Positions 53,158 through 60,601 of a DNA stretch of 64,000 bases are shown here, one piece after another (within the stretch, counting starts at the first letter, position 1; every line of letters starts with the position of its first letter). A model generated the notes under the pieces. That model did not search any database. It was not told the origin of the DNA and saw only the letters and a list, made by a program, of their open reading frames with translations. Origin of the DNA: CAYPHY01 sp964410625 (lineage in GTDB: Bacteria; Chloroflexota; Anaerolineae; Promineifilales; Promineifilaceae). Both the position numbers and the translations under genes were made by a program. Location of the stretch: contig CAYPHY010000017.1 of the NCBI GenBank assembly GCA_964410625.1, positions 1-64,000 on the forward strand. The letters are read 5' to 3'.

Positions 53158-54315
53158 TCAAACAGGGGCCAAGGTGTGATAGAGGCGGAGAAGCTTTCGC
53201 GCGGCCGTTTGCCAGGAAAATTCGGCCGCCCGCCGGAAACCCGCAGTGATCATCTCTTCCCTTCGTTGTTGATCGAACAAGAGGCTTTTCATGTTTTCGC
53301 TCCAGGCGCTTTCGTCGTCTGGAGGAAGGAGGACGGCCGCCTTGCCCGCCGGGTCAACGACTTCGGGCAGGCTTGAGCGGTTGGAGCTGATGACCGGCAC
53401 GCCACAGGCCATTGCTTCTAGCAGTGGCAAGCCAAAGCCTTCATAGAGACTGGGAAAGACGAAGAGATCGGCCACTGAGTAGAGAAGTGGTAGATCGGCA
53501 TCGGACACAAAGCCTGGAAAGTGTATTCGCTCGCGGTCACTTTGTTCAACGTCCGCCAGCAAACCCTCGTAGAGCCAGCCCTTGCCACCTACAATGACCA
53601 GTTTGTGGGGGATGGTATGGGCTATGCGTAAAAATGCACGGACGAGCAAAGGATAGTTTTTTCGCGGCTGAATGGTCCCCACCGCAAGGATGTAGGGGGT
53701 GTGGGTTAAACCATATTTGGCGAGTACTATGGCGCGAGCCGCCTCATCGGCCACAAATCGAAATCTGGGATGGACGCCACTGTATAGAACGCTCATTTTC
53801 TGCTCAGGAATATTCCAAATGTGTAGCAGATCGTTATAGGTAGCGACGGAATCGGCCAATACATGGGTCGCCCGTGCGATGGACCAAGGGACTACTTGAT
53901 TGAGATAGCGCACCAACGGCGGTGGGTATGCTTCTGGAAAATGGATGAAGGAGAGGTCGTGAACGGTGAGGATGGTTGGGACGCGCCCGGCAACGGGGGG
54001 CAGGACGAAATCGGGCGAATGGTAGAGATCAATCGCGCCAGTGAAGAGTTGCACGGGCAAGGGGAGCCGGAAGCGGTACCACAAGCGATAGAGCCAGCGT
54101 TCGCTTAGCGGCGCAGGGTGGTGATGTACATTTTCGGCCGTTGGAAGCGCATCAGGCACAGGGAGTGCAACGGGCGGCCGGGCCGAGAAGAGATGGTAGT
54201 GGTTCGTCCGGTCTTCGGCGATGAGCGCATGGATGATTTCGCGGGTATAGCGGCCGATCCCCCCACCCTGGGTTAAGGCGGCGGTAATATCAAACCCGAT
54301 CCGCACGCTGCTCAC
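53158..54315 (-). CDS. Glycosyltransferase family 4 (GT-B)
   Basis: A 385-residue glycosyltransferase with an N-terminal glycine-rich loop (ALTQGGGIGRYTREII). The C-terminal GT4 domain has VGTIQPRKNYPLLVRAF, then the ExFGLPLLEAMACGVPVISS motif near 290-310. It likely adds a sugar to a surface polysaccharide or lipid-linked intermediate. Its start overlaps the end of the GtrA gene by 26 bases, so the - strand order is O-antigen ligase, GtrA, GT4. Confidence 0.94.
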   Translation of the reverse strand: MSSVRIGFDITAALTQGGGIGRYTREIIHALIAEDRTNHYHLFSARPPVALPVPDALPTAENVHHHPAPLSERWLYRLWYRFRLPLPVQLFTGAIDLYHSPDFVLPPVAGRVPTILTVHDLSFIHFPEAYPPPLVRYLNQVVPWSIARATHVLADSVATYNDLLHIWNIPEQKMSVLYSGVHPRFRFVADEAARAIVLAKYGLTHTPYILAVGTIQPRKNYPLLVRAFLRIAHTIPHKLVIVGGKGWLYEGLLADVEQSDRERIHFPGFVSDADLPLLYSVADLFVFPSLYEGFGLPLLEAMACGVPVISSNRSSLPEVVDPAGKAAVLLPPDDESAWSENMKSLLFDQQRREEMITAGFRRAAEFSWQTAARKLLRLYHTLAPV

Positions 54316-54865
54316 TCACATTGTTATAGGTCCAATAGCGATTGGCGAAGAAGTTCCAAAACATGACCACGACGACGGAGACCGCGAGCGCTAGATTCGC
54401 GCCGAGGCGGTCGGCATACGGCCGCAAGGCAGGCAGACCGGCTATCAGGCTGCGGAAGAAGGGGTTGGTGAGGGTGATGATGGGGATGCGGATCAAAATT
54501 CCAGCAACACTGACGAGGGCGAACATGGTGAACTGGAGTCGCTTGCGGCGGCTGCGAGAATCGGGATAGGTCCAGTAACGGTTCCACAAAAAATTGCTGG
54601 TGACAGCAGCGACAAATGAGATGGTGGCGGCGACCGTCGGCCCCATTGTCATCACCCAGGCGGTTGGCAAGCCAACGCCGACCAGCAACTCATACAGCCA
54701 ATGCCCTTCCACCACCCAATCGGAAGCGGGGGCAATAAGCAGGTTAAAGACGCCAAAGTCAACGACAAAGCCGATCGCGCCGACGACAACAAATTTGAGA
54801 AAACGTTCCGCTTCCTTCGGGTTGATGCCAAAGCGGCCCGATACACCGGCAAGCATTGTTATCAT
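54290..54865 (-). CDS. GtrA-family membrane protein
   Basis: A 191-residue protein with four hydrophobic segments and the GtrA start FLKFVVVGAIGFVVDFGVFNLL, plus SFVAAVTSNFLWNRYWTY and FWNFFANRYWTY. GtrA proteins help flip lipid-linked sugars across the membrane. It overlaps the upstream ligase by ATGA at 54862-54865 and the downstream glycosyltransferase by 26 bases, forming a tight operon. Confidence 0.93.
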   Translation of the reverse strand: MITMLAGVSGRFGINPKEAERFLKFVVVGAIGFVVDFGVFNLLIAPASDWVVEGHWLYELLVGVGLPTAWVMTMGPTVAATISFVAAVTSNFLWNRYWTYPDSRSRRKRLQFTMFALVSVAGILIRIPIITLTNPFFRSLIAGLPALRPYADRLGANLALAVSVVVVMFWNFFANRYWTYNNVSEQRADRV

Positions 54866-56517
54866 GTATAGTTTACCTCTGCCAGGGTTGAGACCTCGGT
54901 TTTTTGCTCGTGATTCGTCCTTACTCGCTCGACAACCTGTCCGTCACCGAGGTCCAGCAACTGCAACAATGCTAACATCACACCGAGGTGGATGTAGATA
55001 TTGTTAACATATAGTTTATCTACCAGATGGTGAACTGACAAAGCCACCCAACAGGACGTTAGTCCTAAAGCTATGCCACGTTCCGGCCAGGGCAACCGCC
55101 GCAAGAGGGCCACTGATTGCCAGAGGACGGCGCCCCACAGGAGCAAATAGGCCAGCAGACCGATTATACCGGTTTCCGCGAGCAAGTTGAGATAGTAGTT
55201 GTGGGCATGGCCGAGGGCGGCGGGCCAGTTGATCAGCGCGTAGTCGGCATAGGCGGCCTCGTAGTTGCCAAAGCCAACCCCTGTCCAAAGATCATCGCGA
55301 GCCATGTCGAGGGCGGCTTGCCAGTGGGCGAGGCGTTCCAAAACGGCATAGTTGGCATCGTTGATGTCTACGCCGCGTACATCACCAAAGGTGAGGTCTT
55401 CTTGAAAACCGCTAATGCGCTCGATGACGGCCGCCGCCGGGCCAAAGCCAACAGCCAGACCTGCGAACAAGAGAACGGCCGCTACCGTTGTGCCACCCAC
55501 TGATAACAAGAAGCCTTGCCACCATTGCCGCGTGCTGAACAAGACCAGTGTCGCGAGTCCGGCAGCAAAACCTAGCCACGCGCCCCGGCTCCAGGAGAAG
55601 ATCAGACCGAGAGTGGTGACGGCGGCCGTCCCAACGACGAATAAGCGAAACAATTGTGAATGGCGAATGGTGAATTGTGAATTGTGAATGAGAATGGGCG
55701 GTGGCCCTTCTTTATTTTTTCCCATCTCCTGTGCTTCTCTGCTCCCCTGCTCCCCTGCTCTCCCACCCTTCCAGGCAGCCACAAACCCCACCAACGTCCC
55801 CAAGGCCAACAGCGCCGTCAGGTTCATATAGCCGCCATAGGGATTGGGTTGCTCGAAGGTGCCGTAGGCGCGATAGAAGTTGCCCAGGACGAGGAAGTGT
55901 TCCGGGCCGTCGCCGCGCAAGCCGAATTGCCAGATGCCGATCAGGGCCTGGCTCAGTCCGGCGAGCAGCAACATAGCCAGGACAAGCCAGTGAGCGGTCT
56001 TTACCCTCTTGGGGTCATAACGAGCGACAGCCACAACCATCGTGACAATAAGGACTATTTCTAACCACTTGAGCAGTTCAATCAGGCCGAGTTGGATTGA
56101 AGATGCATCGGTTAGCGTGGCGGCGGTGATGAAGATAAACAAAAGCAGGGGTCGTGTCAGCCGCGTAGTGAAAAGTCTAAGCTCGCGGCGGAGCAAGCTG
56201 CGGCCGATCCAGGCCGCAAACGCCAGCAGTAGCATCAGTTGGCCGCTGTCGAGCAGGCTGCTGCCGAACAAGAGGTTTTCCAATGCCCCCAACGGTCCTA
56301 ACAAGAGCGCCAAGGCTAAACCAAACAAGGGGTTCAGCAACGTGAGCAGCAGGACGGCGGTTATCGCCAGGAGAGCGGCGGCGAGGGAGAGGGGTAAGCC
56401 CACCAACAGTAGACCGGCGAGGACAGCGATTAGCAGCCAGATGGGTTGTGTGGCGGCCGAAAGTCCTGGGAGTCGCTTAATGCTGTGGGTGCTGTAGGTG
56501 CTACGAATGACACTCAT
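54862..56517 (-). CDS. O-antigen ligase / polymerase-like (Wzy/WaaL) membrane protein
   Basis: A 551-residue multi-TM protein with about twelve hydrophobic segments and the family region GVGFGNYEAAYADYALINWPAALGHAHNYYLNLLAETG (about 405-440). Residues about 246-288 form a hydrophilic insertion (NKEGPPPILIHNSQ...) whose DNA is made of intergenic-type word repeats. This lies between two TM segments where it may be tolerated as a loop. Start at ATG 56517; the frame extends two codons to a TTG. Confidence 0.9.
   Translation of the reverse strand: MSVIRSTYSTHSIKRLPGLSAATQPIWLLIAVLAGLLLVGLPLSLAAALLAITAVLLLTLLNPLFGLALALLLGPLGALENLLFGSSLLDSGQLMLLLAFAAWIGRSLLRRELRLFTTRLTRPLLLFIFITAATLTDASSIQLGLIELLKWLEIVLIVTMVVAVARYDPKRVKTAHWLVLAMLLLAGLSQALIGIWQFGLRGDGPEHFLVLGNFYRAYGTFEQPNPYGGYMNLTALLALGTLVGFVAAWKGGRAGEQGSREAQEMGKNKEGPPPILIHNSQFTIRHSQLFRLFVVGTAAVTTLGLIFSWSRGAWLGFAAGLATLVLFSTRQWWQGFLLSVGGTTVAAVLLFAGLAVGFGPAAAVIERISGFQEDLTFGDVRGVDINDANYAVLERLAHWQAALDMARDDLWTGVGFGNYEAAYADYALINWPAALGHAHNYYLNLLAETGIIGLLAYLLLWGAVLWQSVALLRRLPWPERGIALGLTSCWVALSVHHLVDKLYVNNIYIHLGVMLALLQLLDLGDGQVVERVRTNHEQKTEVSTLAEVNYT
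55651..55695. repeat. Word repeat inside a gene, family N (gaattgtgaatg words)
   Basis: 'aattgtgaatggcgaatgg' and further 'gaattgtgaat' words, in frame within the O-antigen ligase gene. Confidence 0.7.
55726..55770. repeat. Word repeat inside a gene (ctgctcccctgctcccc words)
   Basis: 'ctcctgtgcttctctgctcc' and tandem 'cctgctccc' words, also in frame within the O-antigen ligase gene; separated from the preceding repeat by ~30 bases. Confidence 0.65.
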
Positions 56518-56577
56518 GGGCAAAAGGGAGGATTAGGGAAGCTGTAAAGCATCTCTGGTGATTGGGTTGACCAGGGA

Positions 56578-56611
56578 ATTCGTGGGGATTCCTCGCTCCG
56601 CTCGGAATGAC
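56578..56611. repeat. Widespread-type repeat (gattcctcgctccgctcggaatgac)
   Basis: A hairpin-like word 'ggggattcctcgctccgctc' then 'ggaatgacg'. The ATTCC...GGAAT ends pair. It looks like intergenic repeats seen in many unrelated bacteria. Confidence 0.6.
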
Positions 56612-56630
56612 GATTTATGAAACAGCGTTC

Positions 56631-57575
56631 TCAAACTCGTTCGCGGAAATAGGCGATTGTCTCCGCGAGGCCATCATTGACGGGGACTTTTGGCTCCCAG
56701 CCTAAGATTTGTCGCGCTCTAGTGATATCGGGGCGACGCTTGCGTGGATCATCAATGATGCGATCATCTTCTGGTTGGACAAAGATGATTTGCGAACGAC
56801 TTCGCGCCAGTTCAACGATCCGTTCCGCCAGTTCCAGGACGGTGATCTCGGTGTGGGGATTGCCAATGTTGACTGGCATTGATTCATCGGAGAGGAGCAA
56901 GCGATAGATGCCTTCGATAAGGTCGGAGTAGTATTGGAAGGCGCGGGTCTGGTCCCCCTTGCCATAGACGGTGATGGGCTGATCGGTCAGCGCCTGGTAG
57001 ATGAAGTTGGGGACGACACGGCCGTCGTTCAATCGCATTCGTGGCCCGTAGGTATTAAAGATACGCACAATTCGCGTCTCCAGGCCATGATAGCGATGAT
57101 AGGCCATGGTCATCGCTTCGGCAAAACGCTTGGCTTCGTCATAGACACCGCGTGGCCCAATCGGGTTGACATGCCCCCAGTAGCTCTCCGGCTGTGGATT
57201 TACCTGCGGATCGCCATAGACCTCGGATGTGGAAGCCAGCAAATAACGCGCCCCCTTGTGCTTTGCCAGTCCCAATGTATTGTGGGTCCCCAGAGAGCCT
57301 ACTTTTAGGGTGGGGATGGGGTATTCCAGGTAGTCGTTGGGGCTGGCGGGCGAGGCAAAGTGGAGCACTGCATCGAGCGGCCCGGCGACATAAATGTATT
57401 GGCTGACGTTGTGTTTAATAAATGAAAAACGTTCGTGGCCGATCAGGTGGGCGATGTTGTCCATGTTGCCGGTGATCAAATTATCCATCCCGACAACGGT
57501 ATGGCCTTCGTTGATAAATCGGTCTGCTAGATGGGAGCCGAGGAATCCGGCGGCCCCGGTGATCAATACACGCAT
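56631..57575 (-). CDS. UDP-glucuronate decarboxylase-like SDR (UDP-xylose synthase)
   Basis: A 314-residue extended SDR that probably turns UDP-glucuronate into UDP-xylose or a related nucleotide sugar. The glycine motif GAAGFLGSH is at 7-15. FASPASPNDYLEYPIPTLKVGSLGT and ASTSEVYGDPQ.. lead to the catalytic YDEAKR. NTYGPRMRLNDGRVVPNF and QTRAFQYYSDLIEG are strong UXS-family motifs. Upstream of the glycan cluster, it would supply the activated sugar. Confidence 0.93.
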   Translation of the reverse strand: MRVLITGAAGFLGSHLADRFINEGHTVVGMDNLITGNMDNIAHLIGHERFSFIKHNVSQYIYVAGPLDAVLHFASPASPNDYLEYPIPTLKVGSLGTHNTLGLAKHKGARYLLASTSEVYGDPQVNPQPESYWGHVNPIGPRGVYDEAKRFAEAMTMAYHRYHGLETRIVRIFNTYGPRMRLNDGRVVPNFIYQALTDQPITVYGKGDQTRAFQYYSDLIEGIYRLLLSDESMPVNIGNPHTEITVLELAERIVELARSRSQIIFVQPEDDRIIDDPRKRRPDITRARQILGWEPKVPVNDGLAETIAYFRERV

Positions 57576-57619
57576 GTTTGTTCCCTTGTTATCAGTCGGC
57601 GGCAGACAGCGGCAGAGAA

Positions 57620-57665
57620 AATCGATTAACGACCGGCTACTGGTTACTGCCCACTGACTACTATT
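57620..57665. repeat. Word repeat, family J-like
   Basis: 'gaccggctactggttactgcccactgactac' resembles the right arm of the 34062 repeat. Lies between divergent genes. Confidence 0.5.
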
Positions 57666-57834
57666 ACTTGCTGGTAAATAACCGGCACGGTATTGTAGCG
57701 TGCTTAAGAGGAGTGGTCGAGCAACGTTTAGCCTACGTTCGCCTATCGCTTACCAGCAGGGTATACTAGCGTATCTCTGGACGCTCTGGCAACATAATTT
57801 TTGCGCTCAGAGACTACCTTATGAGTATGACAAT

Positions 57835-58935
57835 ATGACAGAGTTATCGAATGCCGTGCCGAACGTGGATATGGGCGTGGATACGGGCGTGGATACGAGC
57901 GTGGATGTGGATATTCACGAACGGCGCAAGGCGGACCATATCCGCATCAACCTGGAGCAAGACGTCCAGTTCAAGCGATTGAGTAGTGGCCTGGAGCAGT
58001 ACTTTTTTATGCATCAGGCGGTGCCGGAGTTGGATTTAGCAACGGTCAATATCTGTACCACGCTTTTTGACAAAGAGTTGAAAACGCCGTTGCTGATTTC
58101 GTCTATGACCGGGGGAACGGCCGAAGCCCGGCAAATCAACCGCACGCTGGCGGCCGCGGCGCAAGAAGCGGGCATGGCGATGGGGCTTGGCTCGATGCGA
58201 GCGGCGATTGAGGATGAGAGTCTGGCGACGACTTATCAGGTGCGTGATGTCGCGCCGGATATTTTGTTGTTTGCGAATCTGGGGGCGGTGCAACTGAATT
58301 ATGGGTATGGGCTGGCACAGTGCCAGCGGGCGGTGGAGTTGTGTGAAGCGGACGCGCTGATCTTGCATTTGAATGTGTTGCAAGAGGCGGTGCAGCCGGA
58401 AGGGGACGGCAACTTCGCGGGGCTGCTTAAGAAGATCGAAGCCGTCTGTCGCCAACTTCCCGTACCGGTGATCGCCAAGGAGGTTGGCTGGGGCTTTTCA
58501 CGCGAGGCAGCGCGGCAGTTGGCCGAGGTGGGGGTGGCGGCGATTGATGTGGCTGGAGCAGGTGGCACGTCATGGAGCCAGGTGGAGATGCACCGCGCTC
58601 CGACGGCCCGCCATGCGCGGGTAGCGGGGGCGTTTATTGATTGGGGGATTCCCACGGCCGTCTCGATCCAATATTGCCGCCAGGCTGCACCTGATTTGCC
58701 GATTTTTGCCAGCGGCGGGATCCGCGACGGCATTGATGTGGCGAAGTGTATCGCGCTTGGTGCATCTGTTGTCGGGCTGGCGGGGGATTTTCTGCGAGCG
58801 GCCGACCGCGCCGGTGTAGAGGGCGTTTTGGAACTGGCGGGGGCGATCAGTGATGAATTGCGGGTGGCAATGTTTTGTAGTGGGGCGGCAGATCTGGCTG
58901 CCCTGGCGCAAACACCGTTGCACACCAGCTTTTGA
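57835..58935 (+). CDS. fni: Type 2 isopentenyl-diphosphate delta-isomerase
   Basis: FMN-dependent isomerase of IPP and DMAPP, here 366 residues. Motifs include HERRKADHIRINL, SSMTGGTAEARQIN, GMAMGLGSMRAAIED, LHLNVLQEAVQPEG and the AGAGGTSWSQVE phosphate-binding region. The open frame begins at 57700, but its first 45 residues read through non-coding sequence; ATG 57835 matches the family start. The N-terminus has a VDMGVDTGVDTSVDVD repeat stretch. Directly followed by the polyprenyl synthase. Confidence 0.95.
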   Translation: MTELSNAVPNVDMGVDTGVDTSVDVDIHERRKADHIRINLEQDVQFKRLSSGLEQYFFMHQAVPELDLATVNICTTLFDKELKTPLLISSMTGGTAEARQINRTLAAAAQEAGMAMGLGSMRAAIEDESLATTYQVRDVAPDILLFANLGAVQLNYGYGLAQCQRAVELCEADALILHLNVLQEAVQPEGDGNFAGLLKKIEAVCRQLPVPVIAKEVGWGFSREAARQLAEVGVAAIDVAGAGGTSWSQVEMHRAPTARHARVAGAFIDWGIPTAVSIQYCRQAAPDLPIFASGGIRDGIDVAKCIALGASVVGLAGDFLRAADRAGVEGVLELAGAISDELRVAMFCSGAADLAALAQTPLHTSF

Positions 58936-58976
58936 AGGGTATAGTCATTATTTAGATATTATGGGCATAAATATCA

Positions 58977-60077
58977 ATGACCAACGAACTTAAGACTCTT
59001 GCTGCACAATACCTTCCAGCTCTGGAAGCAGAGATGCGCCATGCGCTTAGCCCGGTGGCCGACGAGGCTGTGCCGTCAGATAACGGCCGCGACCGCTTTT
59101 ATAAGATGATCCACTACCACATGGGCTGGGTGGACAGTGATTTTCAGCCGGTGGCGGAGAATGGGGGGAAGCGGATTCGGCCGTTGCTCTGCCTGTTGGT
59201 CTGTCAGGCAGTGGGTAGCGCAAGCGGTGCTGGCGGCGCAAGCAACGCAGGCAGCACAGGCGGAGAGGAGGAGTATTGGCGACGGGCGTTACCGGCGGCG
59301 GCGGCGGTGGAAATCCTGCACAACTTCACCCTTGTCCACGATGACATCGAGGACGGCAGCCCGACGCGGCGGGGACGGCCGACGATGTGGAAACTTTGGG
59401 GCACGGCCCAGGCGATCAATTGTGGTGACGCGATGTTTGCGCTGGCCCATCTGGCGCTGGCGCGACTGGTGGATTATGGGGTTGATCCGGCGATTGTTGT
59501 GCGTGCTTTACGCCGCTTTGACGAAACTTGCGTGCGGCTAACGGAAGGGCAGCACGCCGACATGAGTTTTGAAACGGTAGACTCGGTAAGCGTGGATGCT
59601 TATTTGCACATGATCACGGGAAAGACGGCCGTTTTGCTGGGGTTGTGCGCGGAGCTGGGGGCGATGATCGGTGGTGGCGACGAGGCAACGGTGCGCCATT
59701 ATGCGGCGTTTGGCAAGGAGTTGGGGCTGGCCTTCCAGATGAAGGATGATATTCTCGGCATTTGGGGTGATGAGGAGTTGACGGGCAAGTCGGCCGCCAG
59801 CGATATTGAGACGGGTAAAAAGACGCTGCCGGTGCTATATGGGCTGAGTCAAAGCGAGGCGCTGCGGGAGCTTTACGGCCGTGCCAATGGTTCAGGCGAT
59901 TACGTGCGCGAGGTGGTTAGTTTGCTCGATGCTTCCGGCGCGTATGAATTTGCTAATAGCAAGGCGACGGAGTATTCGCGGGGGGCGTTGGACCATCTGG
60001 AGGCGACGCAGCCGGTGGGTGTGGCCGGGGAAGCGTTGCATCAGTTGACGGAAATGTTGCTTACTCGCAACTACTAG
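58977..60077 (+). CDS. Polyprenyl synthetase (geranylgeranyl-type)
   Basis: Chain elongation of isoprenoid diphosphates, 366 residues. First Asp-rich motif DDIED at 122-126, second KDDILGIWGD near 258-267, KRIRPL at 65-70. A low-complexity insertion at about 80-97 (GSASGAGGASNAG) interrupts the region before the first Asp motif and is unusual. Product length cannot be deduced. Forms an isoprenoid pair with fni. Confidence 0.95.
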   Translation: MTNELKTLAAQYLPALEAEMRHALSPVADEAVPSDNGRDRFYKMIHYHMGWVDSDFQPVAENGGKRIRPLLCLLVCQAVGSASGAGGASNAGSTGGEEEYWRRALPAAAAVEILHNFTLVHDDIEDGSPTRRGRPTMWKLWGTAQAINCGDAMFALAHLALARLVDYGVDPAIVVRALRRFDETCVRLTEGQHADMSFETVDSVSVDAYLHMITGKTAVLLGLCAELGAMIGGGDEATVRHYAAFGKELGLAFQMKDDILGIWGDEELTGKSAASDIETGKKTLPVLYGLSQSEALRELYGRANGSGDYVREVVSLLDASGAYEFANSKATEYSRGALDHLEATQPVGVAGEALHQLTEMLLTRNY

Positions 60078-60085
60078 ATATTGTT

Positions 60086-60120
60086 AGAAACCGGGTTTCT
60101 TGAAGAAACCCGGTTTTTTT
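60086..60120 (+). terminator. Rho-independent terminator made by a family I hairpin
   Basis: 14-bp stem (60088-60101 with 60103-60116) around a single central base, followed by a T-run (60113-60120). Nearly the same sequence as the 16371 and 25872 hairpins. Confidence 0.8.
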
Positions 60121-60148
60121 CTATCGTTTTGGAGGTAAGGAGGTAATA

Positions 60149-60517
60149 ATGGCAGGTACGAGGATCGGCCGTGTCCGGGCGGGATATAACGCACAATACG
60201 AAGACCCGATTACCTTTCGCCAGGGCGAAGAGATAGTGGTGAGCGATAGGAAGTATGATTGGGAAGGCCATCCCTGGGTTTGGTGTAGCAATCAAGCCGG
60301 GAAGAGCGGATGGGTTCCACAGGGGCATATGGACGCGTTGGGGGAGAAGGGGATTGCGCGGGTAGATTATGACGCGGCCGAGCTTACAGTTGAGGCGGGC
60401 GAAGAGGTGCTGGTTGTGGATGAGACGCACGGCTGGCTACTGTGTCGCCGCCCTGACGGGGATACCGGCTGGGTTCCTGCGGAAAATGTCGAGATCAATA
60501 ACGACAGTAGAGAATAA
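60149..60517 (+). CDS. Two-domain bacterial SH3-like protein
   Basis: A 122-residue soluble protein made of two SH3-like modules (about 5-60 and 65-115). Motifs are VRAGYNAQYEDPITFRQGEEIVV and ARVDYDAAELTVEAGEEVLVV...GDTGWVPAENVE. The second is very like the eukaryotic-type variant SH3 pattern ('A..DY.A....L....GE...V...GW.....G..GW.P'). No signal peptide, so probably cytosolic. A very strong Shine-Dalgarno (GGAGGTAAGGAGGT) precedes the ATG, suggesting high expression. Function unknown. Confidence 0.85.
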   Translation: MAGTRIGRVRAGYNAQYEDPITFRQGEEIVVSDRKYDWEGHPWVWCSNQAGKSGWVPQGHMDALGEKGIARVDYDAAELTVEAGEEVLVVDETHGWLLCRRPDGDTGWVPAENVEINNDSRE

Positions 60518-60518
60518 T

Positions 60519-60550
60519 AAAAGGCGGTGCTGGATTCAGCACCGCCTTTA
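60519..60550. terminator. Bidirectional rho-independent terminator
   Basis: 13-bp perfect stem AAAGGCGGTGCTG with its complement around GATT, flanked by A- and T-rich ends, between the convergent SH3 and rpoC genes. Confidence 0.92.
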
Positions 60551-60570
60551 TTTTGTGGATTGGATAGGGT

Positions 60571-60597
60571 AGCACGGGTAAACAACCCATGCTACAA
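60571..60597. repeat. Hairpin, family H
   Basis: GTAGCACGGGT...ACCCATGCTAC around AAACA, downstream of rpoC. Same word type as 6476-6529. Confidence 0.7.
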
Positions 60598-60601
60598 GCA
60601 A

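Noticed and set aside
1637..60597. Intergenic repeats considered as CRISPR arrays
   Set aside because: The repeated words are short, degenerate and arranged as two complementary arms. There are no equal-length unique spacers and no cas genes.
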